A stretch of 64,000 nucleotides of DNA from VAXT01 sp035318925 (GTDB lineage: Bacteria; Actinomycetota; Thermoleophilia; Gaiellales; Gaiellaceae): NCBI GenBank assembly GCA_035318925.1, contig DATHDS010000030.1, positions 77,648 through 141,647 of the forward strand, in the 5' to 3' direction. Made by a program: the position numbers and the translations under genes. The notes below the pieces were generated by a model. It saw only the letters and a program-made list of their open reading frames with translations, was not told the origin of the DNA and searched no databases. Positions 33,989 to 42,569 of this stretch are shown here, piece after piece. The first letter of the stretch is position 1, and each line of letters begins with the position of its first letter.

Positions 33989-34567
33989 GTGGTTCTCTCC
34001 GATCGAACCATCTCGCGGCTCCTCGAGGAGGGGCGCATCGAGATCGAGCCGTACGACCCGGCGCTGCTCCAGCCGTCGAGCGTGGACGTCCGCGTCGACC
34101 GCTTCTTCCGCGTCTTCCACAACGCGCGCTACGCGTTCATCGACGTCAAGGAGCCGCAGGAGGATCTGACCGAGCTCGTCGAGATCGACGGCGAGCGGCC
34201 GTTCATCCTGCATCCCGGTGAGTTCGTGCTCGGCTCGACGCTCGAGCGGATCCGGCTGCCGGACGACCTCGTGGCCCGGTTGGAGGGGAAGTCGTCGCTC
34301 GGCCGACTCGGCCTGCTCATCCACTCGACCGCGGGCTTCATCGACCCCGGCTGGGACGGCCACGTCACGCTCGAGCTCTCGAACGTGGCCAACCTCCCGA
34401 TCACGATCTACTTCGGGATGAAGATCGGCCAGCTCTCGTTCATGGAGCTGTCAGAGCCGGCGCAGAGCCCCTACGGCTCCGGAGGGCTCGGCTCGAAGTA
34501 CCAGGGCCAGCAGGGGCCGACGCCGAGCCGGTACTGGCAGAACTTCGAGCGGGAAACCGCGAAGTGA
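33989..34567 (+). CDS. dcd: dCTP deaminase
   Basis: A 192-aa trimeric deaminase. Motifs: [75 protein letters not shown] (catalytic Glu region EGKSSLGR), [13 protein letters not shown] and the C-terminal [14 protein letters not shown]. Length and sequence resemble the actinobacterial dUMP-forming (bifunctional) form, so it may yield dUMP directly. GTG start; stop overlaps the next GTG. Confidence 0.95.
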   Translation: MVLSDRTISRLLEEGRIEIEPYDPALLQPSSVDVRVDRFFRVFHNARYAFIDVKEPQEDLTELVEIDGERPFILHPGEFVLGSTLERIRLPDDLVARLEGKSSLGRLGLLIHSTAGFIDPGWDGHVTLELSNVANLPITIYFGMKIGQLSFMELSEPAQSPYGSGGLGSKYQGQQGPTPSRYWQNFERETAK

Positions 34568-35451
34568 TCCTCGTCACCGGCGGTACGGGCTTCGTCGGTG
34601 GGCACGTGGTGCACGCGCTGCGCCAGTCGGGGAAGCCGGTGCGCTGCCTCGTCCGCAACCGGCGCAAGGCCGGGAGGCTCGGCGCGCTCGGCTGCGAGCT
34701 CGCCGAGGGTGACGTGACCGACCCGGCCGGCCTGCGCGGGGCCATCGAGGGCGTCGACGTCGTCGTCCACCTCGTGGCCATTCGCCAGGGGCGGCCGGAG
34801 CAGTTCCAGCGGATCATGATCGGGGGAACCCGCACTCTCCTCGAGTTGGCGAAGGAAGGCGGCGTCAAGCGCTTCGTCCTCATGAGCGCTCTCGGAACGA
34901 GCGAGGCGACGAAGGATCTCGTCCCCTACTACGGCGCGAAGTGGCAGGAGGAACAGGACGTGCAGGGCTCCGGCCTGCCGTACGTCATCTTCCGGCCGAG
35001 CTTCATCTTCGGACGCGACGGCGGGATCCTGCCGACCTTTCGCAAGCTCGCGAAGCTCGCTCCGGTGACGCCGATCATCGGCTCGGGCCGACAGCGCATC
35101 CAGCCGATCTGGGCAGACGACGTCGGGTCGTACTTCGACCAGGCGGTCGACCTGGAGGCGGCCACGAACCGCACGTTCGAGCTCGGCGGCCCGGAGGCGG
35201 TCACCTGGAACGAGTTCTGGGAGCGGCTGAAGCGCACGCTCGGCCTGCGGCGACCGAGCGTTCACGTCCCGGTCGGGTTGATGAAGGTGAACGCGCTCGT
35301 CACGGAGCGGCTGCCGGGGAACATCCCTCTGACACGCGACCTCCTGAAGATGCTCGAGGCCGGCGACAACGTCGTGACGAACGACGACGCCGTGCAGACG
35401 TTCCAGCTCCCGCTCGTCCCCCTCGACGAGCAGCTGCGACGCGCCGCCTGA
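34564..35451 (+). CDS. NAD(P)-binding NmrA/NDUFA9-like protein
   Basis: A 295-aa atypical short-chain dehydrogenase. Rossmann start [18 protein letters not shown], then [10 protein letters not shown], the YYGAKWQEE stretch (YxxxK), [12 protein letters not shown] and a C-terminal part like complex I assembly/NDUFA9 proteins ([19 protein letters not shown]). Function in bacteria is not settled; quinone or lipid-linked redox roles are suggested for relatives. Starts with GTG overlapping dcd and ends TGATG into the peptidase gene, so three cistrons are coupled. Confidence 0.85.
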   Translation: MILVTGGTGFVGGHVVHALRQSGKPVRCLVRNRRKAGRLGALGCELAEGDVTDPAGLRGAIEGVDVVVHLVAIRQGRPEQFQRIMIGGTRTLLELAKEGGVKRFVLMSALGTSEATKDLVPYYGAKWQEEQDVQGSGLPYVIFRPSFIFGRDGGILPTFRKLAKLAPVTPIIGSGRQRIQPIWADDVGSYFDQAVDLEAATNRTFELGGPEAVTWNEFWERLKRTLGLRRPSVHVPVGLMKVNALVTERLPGNIPLTRDLLKMLEAGDNVVTNDDAVQTFQLPLVPLDEQLRRAA

Positions 35452-36131
35452 TGGCGGAACGGCAGATCGTCGCGTGCGGCGGCCTCGGCGAGGACGACGA
35501 GGCGGGCGTGCTGATCCGGTTCGTACTCGGTCTCACCGGCAAGGAGCGGCCTCGCGTGTGCCTCGTCCCGACCGCGAGCGCAGAGAAGCCGGAGTTCATC
35601 GTCCGGTTCTACGAGGAGCTGAGCGGCGTGGCTGACTGCTCTCACATCTCGTTCTTCCCGTGGCCTCCGGCCGATCTACGCGAGCTCGTCCTCTCGCAGG
35701 ACGCGCTCTTCGTCAGCGGCGGCAACACCGCGAACATGCTGGCGATCTGGCGCGCCCACGGGTTCGACGCAATCGTCCGCGAGGCGTGGGAGCAGGGGAT
35801 CGTGCTCGCCGGGTCGAGCGCGGGAATGATCTGCTGGTTCGAGGCCGGCGTCACCGACTCGTTCGGCCCGCAGCTCGAGGGGATGCGCGACGGCCTCGGT
35901 CTCCTGGCTGGGAGCGCCTGCCCGCACTACGACGGGGAGGAGCGGCGGCGGCCTCGCTACCGGGAGCTCGTGGAGGACGGGTTTCCGCCGGGAATCGCGG
36001 CCGACGACTCCGTCGCGCTCCACTACGTCGGGACCGAGCTCCGCGACGTCGTCTCGGCACGCGAGGGCGCCCGTGCCTACCGAGTCGAGCCCGGCAACGA
36101 GACGCCCATCGAGCCCCGGTTCCTCGCATAG
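35451..36131 (+). CDS. pepE: Peptidase E-like (S51 family)
   Basis: A 226-aa S51-family serine hydrolase. The nucleophile elbow is VLAGSSAGMICWF (GSSAG), preceded by LFVSGGNTANMLAIWR and followed by the acidic/His end (ACPHYDGEERRRPRY). Relatives cleave Asp-X dipeptides (PepE) or cyanophycin products. Start codon shares one base with the previous stop. After it comes the longest gene-free stretch of the window. Confidence 0.88.
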   Translation: MAERQIVACGGLGEDDEAGVLIRFVLGLTGKERPRVCLVPTASAEKPEFIVRFYEELSGVADCSHISFFPWPPADLRELVLSQDALFVSGGNTANMLAIWRAHGFDAIVREAWEQGIVLAGSSAGMICWFEAGVTDSFGPQLEGMRDGLGLLAGSACPHYDGEERRRPRYRELVEDGFPPGIAADDSVALHYVGTELRDVVSAREGARAYRVEPGNETPIEPRFLA

Positions 36132-36237
36132 GGCGGAGATCTCGGGACCATCGATCGTGGCAAGGGCGGGCCGGTCGAACTGTCGTTCCTCGGCTCGTGT
36201 GCTCTAAGTCGCGGAAAGTGCGAAGCGCTTTGCGCGA

Positions 36238-36260
36238 GTCCCGGGCCCGTGGCCCGGGAC
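36238..36260. repeat. Perfect 10-bp hairpin after pepE
   Basis: GTCCCGGGCC and GGCCCGGGAC flank CGT. It lies 107 bases after the pepE stop without a following T-run on the plus strand, so it is not a canonical pepE terminator; on the minus strand it comes after the T-run of the RNA below and may block read-through from either side. Confidence 0.5.
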
Positions 36261-36261
36261 C

Positions 36262-36293
36262 AAAAAGAGTAGGGGCTGCCCGAAGACAGCCCC
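36262..36293 (-). terminator. Rho-independent terminator of the candidate RNA
   Basis: Minus strand: 7-bp perfect stem GGGGCTG/CAGCCCC (36293-36287 and 36278-36272; 8-base loop), then TACTC and TTTTT (36266-36262). Orientation fixes the transcript on the minus strand. Confidence 0.7.
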
Positions 36294-36485
36294 CAGTCCG
36301 GTGACCAACGTTGGATTAGTAGAGGCGCTTCCGGCCGGCTCGGATCCGAGCTGGCGGCGCGTAGCGCGAGCCCCCTACGTTGGCTAGACGATTCCCCGTA
36401 GGTCTCGGGGACGCGCCTCTACCCGCTGGTACCTCCACTGCCCGTACTGGAATCTGTCAAGCCGGACCACCTCCTTTCCGCGGTT
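36262..36485 (-). ncRNA. Candidate structured RNA with its own terminator
   Basis: This 450-base stretch (36132-36581) has no credible protein gene. On the minus strand, from about 36485, it shows AAAGGAGG (36477-36470), a possible closing stem GGTCCGG/CCGGACT (5' arm about 36469-36463, 3' arm about 36300-36294), a perfect 10-bp stem GTAGAGGCGC/GCGCCTCTAC (36422-36413 with 36328-36319) enclosing three smaller hairpins, the palindrome CCAACGTTGG (36314-36305), and a terminator hairpin with five T. No gene follows on this strand, so it is not a leader. It does not show tmRNA, RNase P, SRP or 6S hallmarks that I know. Confidence 0.6.
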
Positions 36486-36486
36486 A

Positions 36487-36507
36487 GCCGAACTGTAGCC
36501 GTTCGGC
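36487..36507. promoter_or_regulatory. Inverted repeat over a -10-like box before the RNA
   Basis: GCCGAAC (36487-36493) and GTTCGGC (36501-36507) form a perfect 7-bp inverted repeat. It overlaps TACAGT on the minus strand (36497-36492), a TANNNT box seven bases from the proposed RNA start. Could be an operator or a 5' hairpin. Confidence 0.4.
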
Positions 36508-36539
36508 GAGGACGTATGCCACCCTCGCCCTCGGACCTG

Positions 36540-36553
36540 CCGGACATGTCCGG
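36540..36553. repeat. 14-bp palindrome between RNA and O-methyltransferase
   Basis: CCGGACATGTCCGG is a perfect palindrome 28 bases after the O-methyltransferase stop and about 55 bases upstream of the RNA start. It could be a dimeric regulator site or part of a terminator; no T-run follows. Confidence 0.4.
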
Positions 36554-36581
36554 GGCCTGGCCCTGGACATGGTTCGTTGGG

Positions 36582-37178
36582 CTAGGTGAGGTCGGTGAGG
36601 ACGACCGAGAGCTCGAGGCCTCGGTCGAGCGGAATCGTCACGCTCTCGAGGGTCGGGTCGGCCTGGCGTGCCTGGGAGTACGCACCGAGAGTCTCCTGGT
36701 GCGAGAGCACGTTGTCCGCCACGAAGAGCCCGCCGGGCTCGACCTTGTCTCGCGAGAGCCCGAAGAACCGCTCGTAGTCGTCCTTCTCCGCATCGATGAA
36801 CACGATGTCGAACACGTCCTGGATCTCGGGGAGGCTCGCGAATGCGTCTCCCGGGATCAGCTCCACGGTGTCCTCGAGACCGGCCTCGGCGACGTTGCGC
36901 TCCCAGGCCTCGACCTTCAGCGGATCTGCTTCCAGCGACAGGACGCGACCGCCGAAGTGACGCACTCCCGCACCGAGCCAGATCGACGAGTAGCCCCGCG
37001 AGCCGCCGATCTCGAGCACCTCGCAATCCACCTGCGGAGCCGTGAGTGCAAAGAGGAACTGGCCGGTCGAGCGCGCCACCTGGCGGGCGCGCAGCTCGCG
37101 CGGGACGCCCTCTTCGCGCTCCTGCGCGTCCTCGGCTTCGAGCCGGGCTAGGACTGCCCTGACCTTGTCGTCCAGCAT
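36582..37178 (-). CDS. O-methyltransferase (COMT/CCoAMT type)
   Basis: A 198-aa class I methyltransferase of the caffeoyl-CoA/catechol group. SAM motif CEVLEIGGSRGYSSIWL, then RVLSLEADPLKVEAWERN, the metal-site region FIDAEKDDYERFF and GGLFVADNVLSH (D-x-N). In bacteria these often methylate catechols or act on unknown small molecules. Its ATG shares a base with the stop of the Rieske gene, so it is the last cistron of sufS-sufU-Rieske-OMT. Confidence 0.88.
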   Translation of the reverse strand: MLDDKVRAVLARLEAEDAQEREEGVPRELRARQVARSTGQFLFALTAPQVDCEVLEIGGSRGYSSIWLGAGVRHFGGRVLSLEADPLKVEAWERNVAEAGLEDTVELIPGDAFASLPEIQDVFDIVFIDAEKDDYERFFGLSRDKVEPGGLFVADNVLSHQETLGAYSQARQADPTLESVTIPLDRGLELSVVLTDLT

Positions 37179-37492
37179 CAGCGGATATCGACCTTCACGA
37201 CGCCCTCCTCCACCGTCACCGGAAACGTCTCGACCGGAAGAACCGCCGGCAGGGAGAGCGGCTTCCCCGTGCAGATCTCGATCCGCGCGCCGTGGCGCGG
37301 ACAGACGGCGACGCCCTCCTCGGCATCGAAATCACCCTCGCACAGCGGCCCGTTGTCGTGCGAGCAGCGATCCTCGAGCGCGCAGAGCTTCCCGCCCAGG
37401 TTGTAGACCCCGACCGAGATCTCTCCGGCGGTAACGATCTTCACGGAGCCCGGCGGAAACTCCTCGAGCGGCGCGACGGTGACGAGCGCCAA
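37178..37492 (-). CDS. Small Rieske [2Fe-2S] protein in suf operon
   Basis: A 104-aa soluble Rieske ferredoxin of the NirD/BphF kind. Cluster ligands: CSHDNGPLCEG (CxH) and CPRHGA (CxxH). TTG start at 37492, four bases after the sufU stop; no better start is in frame. Such small Rieske proteins follow sufU in many actinobacterial suf operons and may be an electron donor or a first client of the assembly machinery. Confidence 0.9.
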   Translation of the reverse strand: MALVTVAPLEEFPPGSVKIVTAGEISVGVYNLGGKLCALEDRCSHDNGPLCEGDFDAEEGVAVCPRHGARIEICTGKPLSLPAVLPVETFPVTVEEGVVKVDIR

Positions 37493-37496
37493 GGCG

Positions 37497-37925
37497 CTAG
37501 GAGATCTCGAGCTCGCTGGCGAGCCCCGCCCACTCCTCGGGCAACGCCGTTCCCTTCGCCCGGTGGAGCGCGACCTTCAGCACGCCGAGGCCGAGCAGCG
37601 CGCACTTGAGCCGAATCGGCGTCAGCGGAATCCCGATCTCCTCGAGCAGCTCCTCTTTCGGCAGCGCGGCGACCTCCGAGGCGGAGCGGCCCTTGACCAG
37701 CTCGGTCAGCATCGAGGTCGCCGCCTGGCTGATCGCGCAGCCGCGGCCCTCGAACATGACCTCCTCGATCGTCTCCCCGTCCTTGCCGAGCGCGACCGAG
37801 ATCGTCACCTCGTCGCCGCACAGCGGGTTCAACCCGTCAGCGCTCGCGTCCGGAGCCTCCATCACGCCGTGCCCGCGCGGGTTCTTGTAGTGGTCGAGGA
37901 TGACCTCTCTGTAGAAGTCGCTCAC
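37497..37925 (-). CDS. sufU: Zinc-dependent sulfurtransferase/scaffold SufU
   Basis: A 142-aa SufU. It begins YREVILDHYKNPRGHG and carries NPLCGDEV, GRGCAISQAATSML and RLKCALLGLGVLK, the three Cys and Asp that bind zinc. SufU accepts persulfide from SufS. It lies 24 bases after sufS. Confidence 0.95.
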   Translation of the reverse strand: MSDFYREVILDHYKNPRGHGVMEAPDASADGLNPLCGDEVTISVALGKDGETIEEVMFEGRGCAISQAATSMLTELVKGRSASEVAALPKEELLEEIGIPLTPIRLKCALLGLGVLKVALHRAKGTALPEEWAGLASELEIS

Positions 37926-37949
37926 AGCACTGAGGGTACCCGCTAGGGC

Positions 37950-39194
37950 TTAGGCAAAGACCTTGCGCGCTTTGTGCAAGCCGTCGACGAGCCGATCCAC
38001 CTCTTCGGGCACTGTGTAGAGGTAGAAACTCGCCCGGTTCGTCGCCGCAACGCCGAGCTTCTGCATCAGCGGCTGGCAACAGTGGTGACCGGCGCGGATC
38101 GCCACGCCTTCCAGGTCGAGCACCTGAGCCACGTCGTGGGGATGGATGTCGCCGACGTTGAACGAGACGATGCCCGCGCGGCGCTCCGGCGGCGGCCCGT
38201 ACAGCTTGATGCCCGGGATCTCGCCAAGCCGCTCGAGGGCGTAGACGGTGAGATCGTGCTCGTGCCGCTCGATCGCCTCGAGCCCGAGCTCCGTCAGGTA
38301 GTCGACGGCCGCTCCGAACCCGACCGCCTCAGCGATCGGCTGCGTGCCGGCCTCGAACTTCGCGGGCACCTCGCCCCACGTGGTCTCCTCGAGCCGCACC
38401 GAGCGGATCATGTGCCCGCCGAGGTTGAACGGCTCCATCGCGTCGAGCAGCTCCCGTCGTCCCCAGAGAGCGCCGACGCTCGTCGGCCCGCACATCTTGT
38501 GCGACGAGAAGGCCAGGAAGTCGCAGCCGAGACCCTGCACGTCAATCGCGCGGTGCGGCGCCGCCTGGGCGGCATCGACCACCATGATCGCGCCGCGCTC
38601 GTGCGCCCAGGTCGCGAGCCGATCGAGTGGATTGACCGTTCCGAGCGAGTTGGAGACGAGATTCGCGGCCACGACGCGCAGGTTCCCAGCACCCGCCGCG
38701 CCGTCCAGGTCGCTGAGGTCGAGCTCTCCCTGATCGTCGAGCGGGATCATGCGGAAGTCCGCGCCGGCCCGCTTGGCGACGTATTGCCAGGGCACGAAGT
38801 TCGAGTGGTGCTCGAGCTCGGTCACGACCACGACGTCGCCCGGCCCGAGGTTGACGAGCCCCCACGCGTAGGCAACGAGATTCAGGCCCTCGGTCGCGTT
38901 CCGCGTGAAGATCAGCTCCTTCGCCGAAGGCGCGTTCACGAACGTGGCGAGCTTCTGGCGCGCCCCCTCGTAGCCAGCGGTCGCGCGCTCGCTGAGCTCA
39001 TAGACGCCGCGGTGCACGTTGGCGTAGGAGGTCTCGTAGAAAGTCCGCAGCGCGTCGAGCACCTGGCGGGGCTTCTGTGACGTGGCCGCCGAGTCGAGAT
39101 ATGCGAGCGGCTTGCCGTGGATCTCCTGCTCGAAGATCGGAAAGTCGGCGCGAATCTTTCGCGCGTCGAGTTTCGGCGGGCTCGTCACGGCCAC
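37950..39194 (-). CDS. sufS: Cysteine desulfurase SufS
   Basis: A 414-aa group II PLP desulfurase. LAYLDSAATSQKPRQVLDAL at the start, LEHHSNFVPWQ, VDAAQAAPH, the PLP Lys in AFSSHKMCGPTSVG and the persulfide Cys in RAGHHCCQPLM. Provides sulfur for Fe-S cluster assembly through SufU. GTG start; first gene of its operon. About 7 kb separates it from sufCBD, so the SUF system is split into two transcription units here. Confidence 0.96.
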   Translation of the reverse strand: MAVTSPPKLDARKIRADFPIFEQEIHGKPLAYLDSAATSQKPRQVLDALRTFYETSYANVHRGVYELSERATAGYEGARQKLATFVNAPSAKELIFTRNATEGLNLVAYAWGLVNLGPGDVVVVTELEHHSNFVPWQYVAKRAGADFRMIPLDDQGELDLSDLDGAAGAGNLRVVAANLVSNSLGTVNPLDRLATWAHERGAIMVVDAAQAAPHRAIDVQGLGCDFLAFSSHKMCGPTSVGALWGRRELLDAMEPFNLGGHMIRSVRLEETTWGEVPAKFEAGTQPIAEAVGFGAAVDYLTELGLEAIERHEHDLTVYALERLGEIPGIKLYGPPPERRAGIVSFNVGDIHPHDVAQVLDLEGVAIRAGHHCCQPLMQKLGVAATNRASFYLYTVPEEVDRLVDGLHKARKVFA

Positions 39195-39315
39195 GTGCCT
39201 ATCGTACGTGCGGAGGCTCGAGCCCCTTCGTGTCCCTGACGAGATCGCGGTCTAAGGCACTCGAAACGGCGGTAGTGGTTTCACTCCGGCGGAGCTTTGC
39301 GCTTCAATGTGAGCG

Positions 39316-40710
39316 ATGCGCCGTATCGCCCCGTTTGCGCTTGCCCTCTTCTGTGTCGCGCTCCTTGCTTCGGGCTGCGGCAGCAAGAAGAGCGCCTCAT
39401 CGCCCAAGGGCGTGCAGGGCAGCGGGTCGCCCGGCGCCAAGGTCTTTGCGGACGCGGGCTGCGGCAGCTGCCACACGATGGCCACGGCCGGTGCGACCGG
39501 CAAGGTGGGGCCGAACCTCGACGAGCTGAGGCCGAACCAGCAGCGCGTCGAGCTCCAGGTGAAGAAGGGCGGCAACGGAATGCCGTCGTTCGCGAGCAAA
39601 CTGAGCCCGAATGAAATCAAGGAGGTCGCAGGCTTCGTCGCCACCGCTGCCGGCGTGGGGCAGGCCGGGAAGATCTCCTTCGTCCCCGACGACAAGAAGG
39701 TCGACGACTGCGCGAGCGACCAGGCCTGCTACGAGCAGGCCTTCGGCAACCTGGCATACAACGACGGGCCGAAAGCGGCTCTGGACAAGCTCGCCGAGCT
39801 CTCGAACACGAATCCGCTCATCCGGGGCGGCTGTCACCCGATCGCCCACAAGATCGGCGCGGGAGCCCTCCTGAAGTACAAGGGCGACGTGGGCGCCGCG
39901 TTCGCGGCAGGCAACGGCACGTGCGGCTCGGGGTACTACCACGGGCTGCTCCAGTGGAAGCTCGCCGGCGTCAGGGCCGACCAGGTCGCGAGCGTCGCTC
40001 GAACCGCGTGCAACGACCCGAAGATCAAGGCCAACGCGTTCAACTACTACCAGTGCGACCACGGGCTCGGACACGGGCTCATGCTCTACACCTCGTACGA
40101 CCTTCCGGCAGCGCTCAACTACTGCCACCAGCTGATCACGCAGTTCGACCAGATCGCGTGCAGCGGGGGCGTCTTCATGGAGAACCAGAGCTCCTCGTTC
40201 GGCCTGCACACGACCTGGCTGAGCACGAAGAACCTGCTCTACCCCTGTAACAGCAAGCAGGTCGAACGGCAGGACAAGCTCTACTGCTACCTCCTCGTCA
40301 CCTCACACATCCTCCAGTACGTCGGCGGCGACTGGGTGAAGACGGCCGATTGGTGCAGGCGCAGCGAGCGCGGCTGGGTGCAGTACTGCTTCCAGTCCTA
40401 CGGGCGGGACGTCGCCGGCGCGGCAGTGCGCAATCCGGCGCAGATGAAGAGCCTCTGCCACATGGCCGGCAGCGGGGAGAGGGAGTGCATCTACGGCGCG
40501 ATCCGGGACGTGATGAACAACAACCCGCAGGACCCGCAGGGCGAGGCCTTCTGCAAGCTAGTGAACCCGAAGTTCAGGGCCTACTGCTTCTTTGGGATGG
40601 GAACGATCCTCGGCACCCAGCAGCCCGATTCCGCGAGCAAGAACCAGGCCTGCTCGCAGTGGGCCCAGGGCGAGGACCTGCGCCAGTGCCTGACCGGCGC
40701 CGGCGCCTAG
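39316..40710 (+). CDS. Lipoprotein: cytochrome c domain fused to Cys/His-rich repeat domain
   Basis: A 464-aa exported protein. Lipoprotein-type signal with Cys near 21 (LLASGCGS), one class I cytochrome c domain (haem motif CGSCH at 49-53, likely Met ligand in GNGMPSF, about residues 40-115), then a 330-aa domain I do not recognise. The latter starts DDCASDQACYEQA and DGPKAALDKLAEL, has GCHPIAHKIG, GYYHGLLQ, CDHGLGHGLM and GVFMEN, and contains six units of roughly 40 residues with a C-x(9-17)-C-xx-G spacing. The same domain occurs in the gene at 42917-44167. Presumably a periplasmic or surface redox protein. Confidence 0.8.
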   Translation: MRRIAPFALALFCVALLASGCGSKKSASSPKGVQGSGSPGAKVFADAGCGSCHTMATAGATGKVGPNLDELRPNQQRVELQVKKGGNGMPSFASKLSPNEIKEVAGFVATAAGVGQAGKISFVPDDKKVDDCASDQACYEQAFGNLAYNDGPKAALDKLAELSNTNPLIRGGCHPIAHKIGAGALLKYKGDVGAAFAAGNGTCGSGYYHGLLQWKLAGVRADQVASVARTACNDPKIKANAFNYYQCDHGLGHGLMLYTSYDLPAALNYCHQLITQFDQIACSGGVFMENQSSSFGLHTTWLSTKNLLYPCNSKQVERQDKLYCYLLVTSHILQYVGGDWVKTADWCRRSERGWVQYCFQSYGRDVAGAAVRNPAQMKSLCHMAGSGERECIYGAIRDVMNNNPQDPQGEAFCKLVNPKFRAYCFFGMGTILGTQQPDSASKNQACSQWAQGEDLRQCLTGAGA

Positions 40711-42539
40711 GCCGGCGGGACCTCTAGCGCCACGCGGCTCCCGTCGGGGGTGACGTTCTTGATACGTCCCGTCGGATACCGATCGGCGAGCTCCTGGGCA
40801 TCGTTTTGCCAGAGGTCTCGCCTCATGATCAGCGCGAACGGCGGCGGGGCCTCGAAGCCCGCCAATTGCTCGGGCACGACGGGCGTTCCGATCTGCTTGT
40901 CATCCGCGAACAGCGTTATCCGGTCGACCTGATTTGGCACGGTCCCGTAGCTGTAGTAGTCCCACGATCCGCGCTCAGAGGTGACGAGGTAGAACTTCTT
41001 CCCCGGGGTGTCTCGGTGGGATGAGACGTACCGCCCGGTCGATCCGAGCGTCTCTCCGTCACGCCGCCCGGTCTGGATGAAGTCCCAGGCGATGGCCAGA
41101 TTCCAACTGACGAGCGCGACGAGGGCTACGGCTGTCAGCAGTGCCGGCACGTGACGGACCGAACGCCAGCGGCCAACCAGCCAGCGGACAGCTTCGGTGA
41201 CCAGGTAGGCGACGAAGGGCAGCGTGATCAGGAGCCGCGTGTAGTTGGGCGCCTTGTTGATGAGAAATGCAAACGACAGCCAGAGGATGAGGAACCCGGA
41301 AACGGCCAGGAGCACGCCCTCATCGGCCCGGCGGCGAACCAGCTGAATCCCGAGCACGCCGACTCCGAGCCAGAGGAGGATGCCGGTCAAGGGGTCAACG
41401 AACCCATGACCGACGTTGAAGTAGATAAAGCCTTCGTCAGCGACCTTGTTGTTGAAGGTGCCCAATCCCCAGCGAATGTTCTTCTCGAAACCCTCCGCGA
41501 CGCTGGACGCGTGCATCCAGTCCCTCTGCTTGATCCGGGCTTCCTCATAAATCATCAACGTCTGGCGCTGCGGCTCGGCTTCACTCGGCCCCGCGACATG
41601 CGGGATCTTCGACTCGGCGATCATGATCGGGGTCGCCATCAGGACGAAGCCGGCGATTGCGATCGAGCCGGCAAGAAGCAGCTTGCGCACCGGGAAGGTC
41701 CGCCGCGAGAACACGCCTAGGGCCACAAGAAACGCAAGCCAGAGCGCAAGCGTCGCCCGAGCGGGGAAGTACACGTAGAAGCCCAGGCCGGCGACGACCC
41801 CGCCCAAGAACGTCGCGAGCGCATGGTTCCGGCGCAGGCCCCAGAGGAGCAGCGTCAGCGCGACGACCTCGACGAGCACCGCCGTGTTCTCGCGCATCGC
41901 GAGCCGGCTGATCATGAAGAACGAGTGGCTAACGCCGAAGATGCACGTGGCGAAGATCGCCCAGCCGCGCGGCAGCAGTTGCCGCATCAGCACGTACGAG
42001 GCCACGATCGTCAGCAGCCCGCAGACCGCGTGCAAGAGCCGCATGTGGTAGAGGTCGAAGCCGCCGAACCACTCTCCCAACTTCGCCCAGCCGAGGAAGA
42101 GGAGCGCGGGCCGGCTCGCGTAAATGCTCACCCCAAAGGGATCGACTCCAGGTGGAGGATGCGCGTAGCCCTTCGCGGAGTCGATGATCGCCACCTCGTC
42201 GCCGCTGACCTGTACCGGCCAGCGGTAGAGGCCCAGGAGGTACAGCGGCGCAAACGCGACCACGAGCCCCAGCGGGGCGAGCACGTCACCTGTCGAGATC
42301 CGCGGCAGGAGTCGGTTTCTGCTCCAGAAGAAGACTGAGAGCCCCAGCAATCCAATCAGCCAGAGCAGGAGCATCGACCGGCTGTACCCGTTCGACCGGT
42401 ACATCAGGAGCGACGCGAGGCCGGAGCAAGCGCCAATCGCAAAGACACCCCAGAACGGGCCGAGGCCGATGGCCAGCGCGCGCCCTCGCGCCAACAGGTC
42501 GCCTGTTCGGCCGTCAGTCAAGTCCGTCAGTTGCCGCAC
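40707..42539 (-). CDS. GT39-type membrane glycosyltransferase
   Basis: A 610-aa protein with about eleven membrane segments and the PMT/ArnT layout: the catalytic acidic pair in VSGDEVAIIDSAKG in the first outer loop, SRPALLFLGWAKLGE, and an extracytoplasmic C-terminal domain (from about 470). These enzymes transfer a sugar from a polyprenyl-phosphate carrier to protein or lipid outside the membrane. Same strand as and 30 bases after the cupredoxin gene; its tail overlaps the cytochrome gene by four bases. Confidence 0.85.
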   Translation of the reverse strand: MRQLTDLTDGRTGDLLARGRALAIGLGPFWGVFAIGACSGLASLLMYRSNGYSRSMLLLWLIGLLGLSVFFWSRNRLLPRISTGDVLAPLGLVVAFAPLYLLGLYRWPVQVSGDEVAIIDSAKGYAHPPPGVDPFGVSIYASRPALLFLGWAKLGEWFGGFDLYHMRLLHAVCGLLTIVASYVLMRQLLPRGWAIFATCIFGVSHSFFMISRLAMRENTAVLVEVVALTLLLWGLRRNHALATFLGGVVAGLGFYVYFPARATLALWLAFLVALGVFSRRTFPVRKLLLAGSIAIAGFVLMATPIMIAESKIPHVAGPSEAEPQRQTLMIYEEARIKQRDWMHASSVAEGFEKNIRWGLGTFNNKVADEGFIYFNVGHGFVDPLTGILLWLGVGVLGIQLVRRRADEGVLLAVSGFLILWLSFAFLINKAPNYTRLLITLPFVAYLVTEAVRWLVGRWRSVRHVPALLTAVALVALVSWNLAIAWDFIQTGRRDGETLGSTGRYVSSHRDTPGKKFYLVTSERGSWDYYSYGTVPNQVDRITLFADDKQIGTPVVPEQLAGFEAPPPFALIMRRDLWQNDAQELADRYPTGRIKNVTPDGSRVALEVPPA

Positions 42540-42569
42540 CGCCGCTCTCCCCTCGGAGGGTAGCCCGCC

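Noticed and set aside
36463..36477. Similarity of GGACCACCTCCTTT (plus strand) to the 3' end of 16S rRNA
   Set aside because: Only the last bases match and the flanking rRNA helix 45 sequence is absent; it is better read as a Shine-Dalgarno on the minus strand.
36262..36485. tmRNA, RNase P RNA, SRP RNA, 6S or T-box identity for the candidate RNA
   Set aside because: The conserved strings of these classes (for example GAGGAAAGTCC, the tRNA-like end of tmRNA, GGTGGTACCGCG) are not found on either strand.
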